Shown in pieces: positions 43,739-52,589 of a DNA stretch of 64,000 nucleotides. The notes below the pieces were generated by a model. The model worked only from the letters and a program-made list of their open reading frames with translations, had not been told where the DNA came from and ran no database searches. The DNA is taken from the NCBI GenBank assembly GCA_963205255.1, contig CAUJIK010000054.1:1-64000 (forward strand). Direction: 5' to 3'. Positions within the stretch are counted from its first letter, which is position 1; every line of letters starts with the position of its first letter. The stretch comes from Pseudomonadota bacterium. Lineage in GTDB: Bacteria; Pseudomonadota; Gammaproteobacteria; Steroidobacterales; Steroidobacteraceae. The translations under genes and the position numbers were made by a program.

Positions 43739-45093
43739 GGCAGATCCTCCAGATCGAGCATTTCGGTAATGGTGATGTCGGGTGCGGCACGGCCCATGGC
43801 CTGCGCCAGGCGGATCTGCGCCCTGGCCAGCTGCGCCACGCTTTCTATCCAGGTGCGCCAGGCGGCGAATTGCTGCTGGCGCGCGGCGATGAGCTCGAAG
43901 CTGCCCACCAGCATGAAATCCGCGCGCTGCTGCGTGAGCAGCACGATGCGCTCACGCTGCTCGATCAATGTGCTGGCATGCATCGACACCGCCTCGCGTC
44001 GTGCCTGCACTTCGGCGCGGCGGGCCTCCACTTCATTGGTGATGTGCGTGGTCAGGCCCTGCAGTTGCGCTTCGCGCAGCTGAAGCCGGGCCGCGGCGCC
44101 GCGGCGGCGGTTCGCGCCCGAATCGAACAGGGGCAATTCCAGCGCCACACCGCCGCCTGTACGCGCGGATTCGCCGGTGGCCGTCTCGCGCTCGGCTTCG
44201 AGCGTTGCGCCGCGGAACCAGCTCCAGCGGCGCGTGTGGCGCGCCTGCGTGGCGCGCAGGTCACGCTCGGCGCGCAGCGCAGCCAGATCCAGTCGCTGTA
44301 CAGCCGCCCGCTGCTGCAGCTCGGCCAGCGACGCGGGCTCGGCATCGAACAGCGGCACTGCGATCTCCGGCAGTGCGCTGGAATCGCTGCCACTGTGCCC
44401 GAGCAGCGACAGCAGATGACCGCGTTCCTGCGCCACGTCGACATCGCGCTGCAACGCCAGCAGCGCGGCCTCGCTGGCAGCGGCTTGTTCGCGCCGCAGC
44501 TGCAGTTCGGAGATGTTCCCGGCAGCATGGAAGCGCGCAGCAAGCTGGGCGGAGAGCTCCGCTGCTTCTCGCTCACGCTGGCCGGCGCGCTGCGCCAGCA
44601 CCGCGGCCGCATGCCCGATGAAGGCAATGCGGATGTCGGCTTCAAGCCCCAGCAGTTCGGCGGCGCAGCGCTGCATGGCCTGCTGTGCGGCCAGCTCGCC
44701 CTGACGGCGCCGGTAGCCCGTGAACAGCAGATCCAGCAGCGGCTGCGAAAGGCTGTAGGTGGTTTCGCGGATGCCACCGTCGGCGGACAGCCGCAGGAAA
44801 CCCAGGCTGGGGTTCTGCAGGCGCAGCGACTCGCGCACTTCGGCTTCGGTGATGCCATAGCGCGCCCAGATGGCGCGCGCCGCCGGACTGGTGGCGAGCG
44901 CATCGCGCAGTGCGGACTCGATGGATGGCGTGGGCGCAGCCGCTGGCGTGGATGCCGCGCCTGTGGACGCCGGCGCCTGACGCTCGGCAACCAGTGCCTG
45001 GATGTCGGCCTCGTGCCGCACTCCCGGAGGCGCGGCACAGCCGGTGATGGCCAGCGCCAGCAATGCCGGCGCCCAGCCCATGTGCTGATTCAT
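43735..45093 (-). CDS. TolC-family outer-membrane lipoprotein
   Basis: 452 residues with lipobox ITGC (Cys about residue 19). The rest is the long helical hairpin architecture of TolC/CusC-type efflux channels, in two halves (about 55-240 and 245-450) with typical YSLSQPLLDLLFTGYRRRQGE and GGVALELPLFDSGANRRRGAA segments. No inner-membrane pump or membrane-fusion protein is encoded here, so it must borrow one or serve export otherwise. It lies between CopL-like and multicopper oxidase genes. Confidence 0.9.
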   Translation of the reverse strand: MNQHMGWAPALLALAITGCAAPPGVRHEADIQALVAERQAPASTGAASTPAAAPTPSIESALRDALATSPAARAIWARYGITEAEVRESLRLQNPSLGFLRLSADGGIRETTYSLSQPLLDLLFTGYRRRQGELAAQQAMQRCAAELLGLEADIRIAFIGHAAAVLAQRAGQREREAAELSAQLAARFHAAGNISELQLRREQAAASEAALLALQRDVDVAQERGHLLSLLGHSGSDSSALPEIAVPLFDAEPASLAELQQRAAVQRLDLAALRAERDLRATQARHTRRWSWFRGATLEAERETATGESARTGGGVALELPLFDSGANRRRGAAARLQLREAQLQGLTTHITNEVEARRAEVQARREAVSMHASTLIEQRERIVLLTQQRADFMLVGSFELIAARQQQFAAWRTWIESVAQLARAQIRLAQAMGRAAPDITITEMLDLEDLP

Positions 45094-45167
45094 GATGGGA
45101 CCTCGAACGGTATCTGTCGGTGCAGGCGCAGGCCTCGCGGGGCCGCGCGGTCAACGATGCAGAGCCT

Positions 45168-45557
45168 TCAGATGGGAGGTCGGAACAGGTCTGGAGGCCG
45201 GGCGGTGGGAACCGCGGAAAACGCGACGACCACATGGCCAATGGTCCACAGCGCAAGCGCGGGACTGGCGCTCACACCTTCCAGGATCAGCGCCGTGGAA
45301 CACAGGCAGTGGCAGCCCGCCTTGTCGCAGGCCGGATCGCCGCAGCAATCGTGCACCGGCGCGTGGGTTGCGCCATCGGCGACGGCGTCGATGGTGGCAT
45401 CGGCGGCCGCATCGACGGGCGGCATTTCATGCGCGGCGTCATGGCAAGGGCTTGCATGCGCGGGCTGCGCCTGCGGCGCTGCCACAGAGACTGCATGCGC
45501 CCAGGGCATCTGGGCCCAGAGCAGCGCGCAGGCAAGCATCGGCACACGCAGGTTCAT
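45168..45557 (-). CDS. CopL-like Cys/His-rich copper-responsive protein
   Basis: 129 residues with a signal peptide (MLACALLWAQMPWAHA). The mature part has His and Cys clusters: SPCHDAAHEMPP and DCCGDPACDKAGCHCLC, the Cys-rich signature of CopL-type proteins, encoded upstream of copper oxidase genes in xanthomonads and needed there for copper-inducible expression. A hydrophobic C-terminal segment follows. It is the first gene of this operon, consistent with regulatory or periplasmic copper-binding roles. Confidence 0.8.
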   Translation of the reverse strand: MNLRVPMLACALLWAQMPWAHAVSVAAPQAQPAHASPCHDAAHEMPPVDAAADATIDAVADGATHAPVHDCCGDPACDKAGCHCLCSTALILEGVSASPALALWTIGHVVVAFSAVPTARPPDLFRPPI

Positions 45558-45590
45558 TGGCCCGACGCTATCACGGCGGGCAGGCCAATG

Positions 45591-47576
45591 TCAGGCACTG
45601 GCCACACGGGGCGCCGCGGCCCTGGCCAGCAGCTCGTGCTCCGCCAGCGGCCGGCCCAGGTGATAACCCTGTGCGTAGTGGCAGCCCAGCGATTGCAGGA
45701 TGGCGAGCTGTTCGGGCGTTTCCACGCCTTCGGCCACGCTGGTCTTGCCCAGGTTCTCCACCAGGGTGATCGTGGCGTGGATCACGGCCAGCGTATCCGG
45801 CCCGGCCGAGATCCCGGCCGTGAAGGATCGATCGATCTTGATCACATCGAAGGGGTAATCGCGCAGGCATCCCAGCGAGGAGGTGCCGGTGCCGAAATCA
45901 TCCATGGCAAGGTGCACGCCGATTCCATGCAGCTGATGCATCAGCGCCAACGAGGCCGCCGGATCACGCATCACCTCGCGCTCGGTGACTTCCAGCAGCA
46001 GACACTCGGGCCGCAGGTTCGCCGCCGACAGCGCGCTGCGCACCGTCTGCAGCAGCCGCTCGCCCTGCGCCAGCTCGGCGCGCGATACGTTGACGCTCAC
46101 CACATGCGGCGCGGCGTCCGGGTCCTGCGCCTGCCAGCGGGCCAGCGCGGCACAGGCCTCGTGCATGGTCCACTCGCCAATGGCGCTTATCAGGCCGCAG
46201 TCCTCGGCAATCGGCACGAACTCGCCCGGCGGCACCTGGCCCATGACGGGATGATTCCAGCGCAGCAGCGCCTCGACCGAGGTGCGGCGGCCGGTATCCA
46301 GTTCGACGATGGGCTGATAGACCAGCGAGAGCTGCGATGTGCCGATGGCCTTGCGCAGGCTGGTCTCGATCTGCAGGGCGCGCGACAGGCGCACATGCAT
46401 CTTCTCGCTGAACAGCACCGAACGGCCGCGGCCGGTGCGCTTGGCCTCATACATGGCGACGTCGGCATTGCGCACCAGCGTTTCCGCATCGTGCGACGTC
46501 TGGTTGCAGGTGGTGATGCCGATGCTGGCCGTGGACTGCACCTCGCGGCCAAGGATGGTATAGGGATGCGACAGTGAATCGAGCAGCTGCGCGGTGATGC
46601 CCTGCGCATCCTCTTCGCCATCGAGCTCGTCGAGCAGCACCATGAATTCATCGCCGCCAAAGCGGGCAGCCAGATGCTTCACGCCGCTGGACTTTGCGAT
46701 GCCATCGAGGCAGCAGCGCAAACGTTGCGCGATCTGCACCAGCAGGTCGTCGCCGGCCTGATGGCCCATGGCGTCGTTGATGATCTTGAAGCGGTCGAAG
46801 TCCAGGAACAGCACGGCGAAGTGACGCCGCGGATCATGACGGCCAGCGTCCACCGTCGAGCGCAGCCGTTCCATGAAGCAGGTGCGGTTGGCGAGACCGG
46901 TGAGGCGATCCTCGTGTGCCGCGACGGCCAGCGCCTCTTCCGCGGCCTTGCGCGCGGTGATGTCCGAATGCGTGCCGACCATCACCCCGGGTGCGCCATC
47001 CGCACCGAATTCGAGCACGCATCCGCGCGAGGCTACCCAGATCCAGTGTCCCTGTTCATGCCGGATGCGGTAGTCCAGCTGGAACATCGTCTCCGAGGCG
47101 CCCAGCGATGCATGGGCGCTGGCAACAATCTGGTCGCGATCCTCAGGATGGATCCGTTCGTGCCACTCGGAAATGCTCAATGTGCGGCTGGCGGTGGGCG
47201 GACGACCGATCATCCGCAGCCAGCTTTCGCTGACATGCATGAGCCCGGAGCTCGCGTCCAGCTCCCATACGCCAAGACCAGTGCTTTCGATCAGGTGCCG
47301 CATCCGCAACTGGTATGCGAAGTCCGCGGCGGCAGCCGACAGCGAACGCATGCGGCTGCGATAGACCAGCACCGGCAGTGATATCGCCAGCAACAACTGC
47401 GGCAGAAGGGCAATCAGTGAATGGTGCGTCAGGTCCAGGCGCATCACATACCAGGTGGCGCCGACGACCACCGCCGTCAGCACACCGACCAGGGCCGCGT
47501 CCCGGGTCGAACGCAGCCGCCTTTTGCGCACTGCGCCGCTCGAACCGGGTTGCTCCAATGTCGCAGGCGTGGTCAT
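45591..47576 (-). CDS. PAS-GGDEF-EAL cyclic-di-GMP signalling protein
   Basis: 661 residues: two membrane helices (about 27-72), a PAS domain with PAC (about 90-210), GGDEF (about 220-385; active-site GGDEF intact) and EAL (about 400-650; EALLRW, DDFGTGTSSL and QGYHLGRPL intact). Both synthase and phosphodiesterase residues are present, so either or both activities are possible. It is on the same strand as the copper operon (33 bases upstream) but probably independent. Confidence 0.94.
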   Translation of the reverse strand: MTTPATLEQPGSSGAVRKRRLRSTRDAALVGVLTAVVVGATWYVMRLDLTHHSLIALLPQLLLAISLPVLVYRSRMRSLSAAAADFAYQLRMRHLIESTGLGVWELDASSGLMHVSESWLRMIGRPPTASRTLSISEWHERIHPEDRDQIVASAHASLGASETMFQLDYRIRHEQGHWIWVASRGCVLEFGADGAPGVMVGTHSDITARKAAEEALAVAAHEDRLTGLANRTCFMERLRSTVDAGRHDPRRHFAVLFLDFDRFKIINDAMGHQAGDDLLVQIAQRLRCCLDGIAKSSGVKHLAARFGGDEFMVLLDELDGEEDAQGITAQLLDSLSHPYTILGREVQSTASIGITTCNQTSHDAETLVRNADVAMYEAKRTGRGRSVLFSEKMHVRLSRALQIETSLRKAIGTSQLSLVYQPIVELDTGRRTSVEALLRWNHPVMGQVPPGEFVPIAEDCGLISAIGEWTMHEACAALARWQAQDPDAAPHVVSVNVSRAELAQGERLLQTVRSALSAANLRPECLLLEVTEREVMRDPAASLALMHQLHGIGVHLAMDDFGTGTSSLGCLRDYPFDVIKIDRSFTAGISAGPDTLAVIHATITLVENLGKTSVAEGVETPEQLAILQSLGCHYAQGYHLGRPLAEHELLARAAAPRVASA

Positions 47577-47659
47577 CGTTCCAGTATCGGCAGGCAGCCC
47601 CGCCGGGCGCAGGCGGCGGCGGCGGCAATCCGCGGAACTGTGATAGGGTTCCGCCTGGC

Positions 47660-48523
47660 ATGGCCACAGACAACCTGGAAGTCCTCAAGGCAGCCACCGC
47701 GCTGGGCGTGGTCGGCAGCAATGCCCAGACGGCGCACCGCCTCCTTGCCGCCCTGTGTGACTCCTCTCTCGGCGCGCACGAGGTCAGCACCATCGTCCAG
47801 CGCGACCCCGGCCTCACGGCTCGGGTGCTCAAGGTAGCCAACTCCGCCTACTACGGCCGCTCGGGGCAGATATCCTCGGTGGATCAGGCCATCGTCCTGC
47901 TGGGCTTCGACGCCGTGCGCGGCATCGCCGCCGCGGCCTGTCTCGACCGCGGCATCGCGCGGCGCACCACCACGGCCGCCATCCAGCCCGACGCGCTGGC
48001 GGCACATTGCCTGGCTTCAGGGCTCGCCGCGGAACACCTGGCGCGCCGGACGAGGCGCGAGCTGGTGGCCGAGGCCATGATCGCGGGGCTGCTGCATGAC
48101 TTCGGCGTGCTGGTGCAGGAGCGGCTGGACCCCGACGGAGTCGCGGCATTGATCGCCGCGCTGCGCGCCGACGAGGAAGCGCGACCCATGGCGCTGGAAC
48201 CGCAACTGGTGCGCATCGGGCATGCAGATTGCGCGCGCATCGTGTTCGAAACCTGGGGGCTGCCCACCGGCATCACCCAGGCGGTGGCGTTTCATCACGA
48301 CCCGCTGGCCGCACCCGATGACCCGGCGCGCGACCTTGCCGCGCTGGCGCATCTGGGAATGCAGGTGGCGCTGGACGCCGGTTTCGCGCATCCGCTCGAG
48401 CCCAGGCCACTGCCGGATCTGCGCGCGACGCTGTGCGCGAGGCTCGAGCTCGATGCGCAGGCCCTGCATGACGCGGGCGAACAACTGGTCGAACAGGTAT
48501 TGCTGCTGCGCGGAACCGACTGA
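47660..48523 (+). CDS. HDOD-domain protein
   Basis: 287 residues from MATDNLEVLKAAT. The HDOD core (about 20-215) shows IVQRDPGLTARVLKVANSAYYG and VDQAIVLLGFDAVRGIAAAA, with partial HD-like residues LLHDFG. HDOD proteins are regulatory relatives of HD phosphohydrolases, linked to stress or c-di-GMP pathways, without known catalysis. It is divergent from the GGDEF-EAL gene (83-base gap), a functionally suggestive pairing. Confidence 0.9.
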   Translation: MATDNLEVLKAATALGVVGSNAQTAHRLLAALCDSSLGAHEVSTIVQRDPGLTARVLKVANSAYYGRSGQISSVDQAIVLLGFDAVRGIAAAACLDRGIARRTTTAAIQPDALAAHCLASGLAAEHLARRTRRELVAEAMIAGLLHDFGVLVQERLDPDGVAALIAALRADEEARPMALEPQLVRIGHADCARIVFETWGLPTGITQAVAFHHDPLAAPDDPARDLAALAHLGMQVALDAGFAHPLEPRPLPDLRATLCARLELDAQALHDAGEQLVEQVLLLRGTD

Positions 48524-48530
48524 AAGCCCG

Positions 48531-49289
<759 letters not shown>

Positions 49290-49329
49290 CTACCAGACCA
49301 GGCGCAACGCCGTTACTCAAATACAGACC

Positions 49330-50976
49330 TCATGCCGGCGCGGCCGTGCATTCGGCCAGCGCGGCCTCCACGTTCTCGCGGTACACCACCAGCGGGTCGC
49401 GCACGCCGTGCAGCAGCAGCTCGCGGCGCACGGCGGACGACGCGCCCGCGACGTACACGCGCACATCGCGCCCGCGCATCTTGCGCGCAAAGCCGGCCAC
49501 GGTGGCGGCGGCGGTGGAGTCGACGATGCCGACGGCGGAGAAATCGAGCACATAGTTGCGCGGCCGTTCGGCGATGCGATCCAGAGCAGCCGCGACGCTG
49601 GCCGCCGCGCCGAAGAAGAACGCGCCGGAGATGCGGCAGATGACGGTGTCGCGACCGATGCGGGTGGCCTGCGGACTTTCGCTCATGTCGTCCACTTTCA
49701 CCGACTCGGACATGCGGTGCAGGAACAGCAGAGCCGCCAGGGAGAACCCCACGACGATGCCTTCCATGAGATCGCGGAACAGAGTCAGGCCGAAGGTGAC
49801 CAGCAGCACCACGGCGTCGGCGCGCGAACTTCTCAGCAGCGTGACGAAGGCGTGCTTCTCGGCCATGTGCCAGGCAACCGTGATCAGCACGCCCGCAAGC
49901 GCCGCGAGCGGCACGTAGGCAGCCAGCGGCGCGGCCACCAGCAGGAACATCAGCAGCATCAGCGCATGCGCCATGCCGGCGACGGGAGTCTGCCCGCCGG
50001 AACGCACATTGGTGGCCGTGCGGGCAATGGTGCCGGTGACGACGAGGCCGCCGAACAGCGCCGAGCAGATGTTGGCCACGCCCTGGGCCATCAACTCGCA
50101 GTTGGAGCGGTGGCGCCGGCCCGTCATGCTGTCGGCCACCACCGCGGAGAGCAGGCTCTCGATGGCCCCCAGCAGCGCGAAGGACAGCGCCAGCGGCAGC
50201 AGCGACAGCAACCGCGGCAATGAAACGGCGGGCAGATGCGGCATCGGCAGGCCCGACGGCAGGCCGCCGAAGCGCGTGCCGATGGTTTCCACCGGCCAGG
50301 GCAGCAATGCCGTCAGCAGCGAGGCGCCGACCACGGCCATGAGCAGGTTGGGCCAGTGCGGCCGCAACCGCCGCGTGGTCTCGATGACCAGGATGGTGAA
50401 CACCGAGACCAGCACGGCCTGCGGCGAGATCGTGCGCCACGCGCCGGCCAGCGCCTCGATCTTGGGAAGGAACGCCGCCGGCTCGGCGGCGGGCAATGTC
50501 AGACCCAGGAAGTCATGCAGCTGGCTGGCGAAGATGATGGCGGCGATGCCGGCGGTAAAACCCACTGTCACCGGATAGGGGATGTAGCGGATGTAGGTGC
50601 CGAGATTGAGCAGGCCCGCCGCGAGCAGGATCAGGCCCGCCATCAATGTGGTGAGGATGAGGCCATCCACGCCTTGCGAAACCACCACGCCGGCCACCAG
50701 CACGATGAAGGCTCCCGCCGGTCCGCCGATCTGGTGGCGACTGCCGCCCAGCAGCGAGACCATGAAGCCGCCGATGATGGCGGCATAGAGGCCGCGCTCG
50801 GGGCCCACGCCCGACGCGATGGCAATGGCCATGGACAGCGGCAGCGCGACAATGGCGACGGTGATGCCGGCGACCAGATCGGCGCGCAGCTGGGACGCCC
50901 GATAACCCTCGCGCAGCACCGTGACGAATTTCGGCGTCAGGCCTTCGATGAAGCGCTCGGAAATGGACCTGTGCAC
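49330..50976 (-). CDS. SulP-family anion transporter with STAS domain
   Basis: 548 residues from a GTG. Ten or more hydrophobic helices with SulP signatures (ADLVAGITVAIVALPLSMA, SRHQIGGPAGAFIV, TGTIARTATNVRSGGQTP) and a C-terminal STAS domain (about 430-540, VLDFSAVGIVDSTAAATV). Transports sulfate, bicarbonate or related anions; with no carbonic anhydrase or cys gene nearby the substrate cannot be called. Confidence 0.93.
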   Translation of the reverse strand: MHRSISERFIEGLTPKFVTVLREGYRASQLRADLVAGITVAIVALPLSMAIAIASGVGPERGLYAAIIGGFMVSLLGGSRHQIGGPAGAFIVLVAGVVVSQGVDGLILTTLMAGLILLAAGLLNLGTYIRYIPYPVTVGFTAGIAAIIFASQLHDFLGLTLPAAEPAAFLPKIEALAGAWRTISPQAVLVSVFTILVIETTRRLRPHWPNLLMAVVGASLLTALLPWPVETIGTRFGGLPSGLPMPHLPAVSLPRLLSLLPLALSFALLGAIESLLSAVVADSMTGRRHRSNCELMAQGVANICSALFGGLVVTGTIARTATNVRSGGQTPVAGMAHALMLLMFLLVAAPLAAYVPLAALAGVLITVAWHMAEKHAFVTLLRSSRADAVVLLVTFGLTLFRDLMEGIVVGFSLAALLFLHRMSESVKVDDMSESPQATRIGRDTVICRISGAFFFGAAASVAAALDRIAERPRNYVLDFSAVGIVDSTAAATVAGFARKMRGRDVRVYVAGASSAVRRELLLHGVRDPLVVYRENVEAALAECTAAPA

Positions 50977-51015
50977 GAAAAAGAAAGGGCTCGGGAATAT
51001 GGCGCGGGGACGCTC

Positions 51016-51207
51016 ATGATACTGCTTCGAAAATGCCTGGCGATAGCATCAGGAACTGCGACCGGCGCCACGGCCCACCGCCGGCCGGCCCGGCTACACT
51101 TGCGACGCATAAACCACGATCCAAATCCCGAGAATCCGGCGCCGGGAGGCGTGGGCGGCATCGGCCTCGTGGCCGCGCTCGCGATCGGGTTGCTGGTCCG
51201 GCGCTGA
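51016..51207 (+). CDS. Possible small membrane protein in the sulP-ntrX gap
   Basis: 63 residues from an ATG with GGGGA five bases upstream. The N-terminal half is basic and unremarkable. The end is a PAPGG linker, one hydrophobic helix and two Arg, which looks like a sorting tail (GlyGly-CTERM/PEP-CTERM-like) on a very short protein. It could be real, a remnant of a longer gene's 3' end, or chance. The rest of the 248-base gap (50977-51224) holds nothing I recognise. Confidence 0.3.
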   Translation: MILLRKCLAIASGTATGATAHRRPARLHLRRINHDPNPENPAPGGVGGIGLVAALAIGLLVRR

Positions 51208-51224
51208 GCGCCGCGATCCACCGG

Positions 51225-52589
51225 CTATTCGTCGGTGGTGTGCCTGAAATCCACGCCCAGCGACCGCAGCTTGCGGTACAGGTGCGTGCGCTCGATGCCC
51301 ACGCGCTTGGCCAGCTGACCCACCTTGCCATTGCACAGCAGCAGCTGCTGCTGCAGGTAGGCGCGCTCGAACTGTTCGCGTGCTTCACGCAGCGGCAGGG
51401 CAAGCAGATCCTGTTTCACCAGCGGTTCGTCGGTGGGGGTGTTGGCCACCAGTTCGCTCTCGATCTCCTCGAGACGGATCTCCTCGCTGCCGCCCTTGAT
51501 GAGCATGCGGCGCACGAGATTGCGCAGCTCGCGCAGGTTGTCGGGCCAGGGGTAGTTGCGCAGGCGGTTCTGCGCCGCCACCGAGAAGCGGCGGAACGGC
51601 AGCTGTTCGGCATCGACCAGGCGATCCACATAGAAACGCAGCAGCTCGGGCACATCCTCGGCGTATTCGCGCAGCGGCGGCACCCGCAGGCGCAGCGCCG
51701 ACAGATGCGCGAGCAGGTCGCGGCGCAGCCCCTTGCTGCCGGTGCGATCCTCCACGCCGGGCTGGGTGGTGGCAATGATGCGCGCGTTGAAAGGCAGCTG
51801 GCGCGGATTGCCCATGCGCTGCCAGACACCGGTTTCGATGACGCCCAGCAGCACGCGCTGCGCCGCCGGCGACAGATCCTCGACCTCCTGCACGAACAGC
51901 GTGCCGCCCTGCGCCTGGTCGAAAAGACCGGGCACATCGGCGCCGTCGCTGGCCGCACCGCACAGATAACGCTCGGCGTTGTCTTCGGCCACGGCGCTGG
52001 CCACCAGAGTGACGAAGGGGCGCGTGGCCTGCGGACTGCTCTCGTGCGTGAACCGCGCCAGGGCCTCGCGGCCACTGCCCGGTTCACCCACCAGCAGCAG
52101 CGGCGCGGAAAGCGGCGCGATGAGCGTCAGCTCGGTGCGCAACTGCTGCACCACGCGGCTCTTGCCGAAGGTGGCCAGCAACGGCGCCACCTGGCTGCGG
52201 CCGGTGAGGCGCCGGCGCTTGCCGGCATCCAGGGCGCGCTCCACCGTGCGCAGCAGCTTCGCCAGCGACAGCGGCTTCTCGACGAAATCGAAGGCGCCCA
52301 GGCGCGTGGCTTCCACCGCGGTCTCGACCGTGCCATGCCCCGACATCATGACGACCGGGCAATCCTCCGAGGCCACAGCCGACCACTCGCGCAGCAGCGT
52401 GATGCCGTCGGTGTCGGGCATCCAGATGTCCAGCAGCACCAGGTCCGGCGTGGTCCTCGCGCGTGAAGCGCGGGCCTGGCCGGCATCGGCCGCCACGTCC
52501 ACGTCGTAGCCTTCCTCGGAGAGGATCTCCTTGAGCAGAACGCGGATGTCCGCTTCGTCATCGACAACCAGGATCTTGCCTGCGCTCAT
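51225..52589 (-). CDS. ntrX: NtrX-type response regulator
   Basis: 454 residues: receiver domain with Asp54 (VLLDIWMPDTDG), an AAA+ domain (about 140-370) and a C-terminal Fis-type helix-turn-helix (VGQLAKRVGIERTHLYRKLR). The AAA+ part is degenerate: Walker A reads GEPGSGREAL with Arg for Lys, the Walker B position reads GGTLFVQEVEDL with Gln for Asp, and no GAFTGA loop is seen. It is therefore unlikely to activate sigma-54 polymerase and may act as a conventional DNA-binding regulator. Coupled by ATGA to ntrY. Confidence 0.93.
   Translation of the reverse strand: MSAGKILVVDDEADIRVLLKEILSEEGYDVDVAADAGQARASRARTTPDLVLLDIWMPDTDGITLLREWSAVASEDCPVVMMSGHGTVETAVEATRLGAFDFVEKPLSLAKLLRTVERALDAGKRRRLTGRSQVAPLLATFGKSRVVQQLRTELTLIAPLSAPLLLVGEPGSGREALARFTHESSPQATRPFVTLVASAVAEDNAERYLCGAASDGADVPGLFDQAQGGTLFVQEVEDLSPAAQRVLLGVIETGVWQRMGNPRQLPFNARIIATTQPGVEDRTGSKGLRRDLLAHLSALRLRVPPLREYAEDVPELLRFYVDRLVDAEQLPFRRFSVAAQNRLRNYPWPDNLRELRNLVRRMLIKGGSEEIRLEEIESELVANTPTDEPLVKQDLLALPLREAREQFERAYLQQQLLLCNGKVGQLAKRVGIERTHLYRKLRSLGVDFRHTTDE

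Noticed and set aside
50236..51015. Extended plus-strand frame before the small ORF at 51016
   Set aside because: It is antisense to the SulP transporter and has no recognisable protein features.
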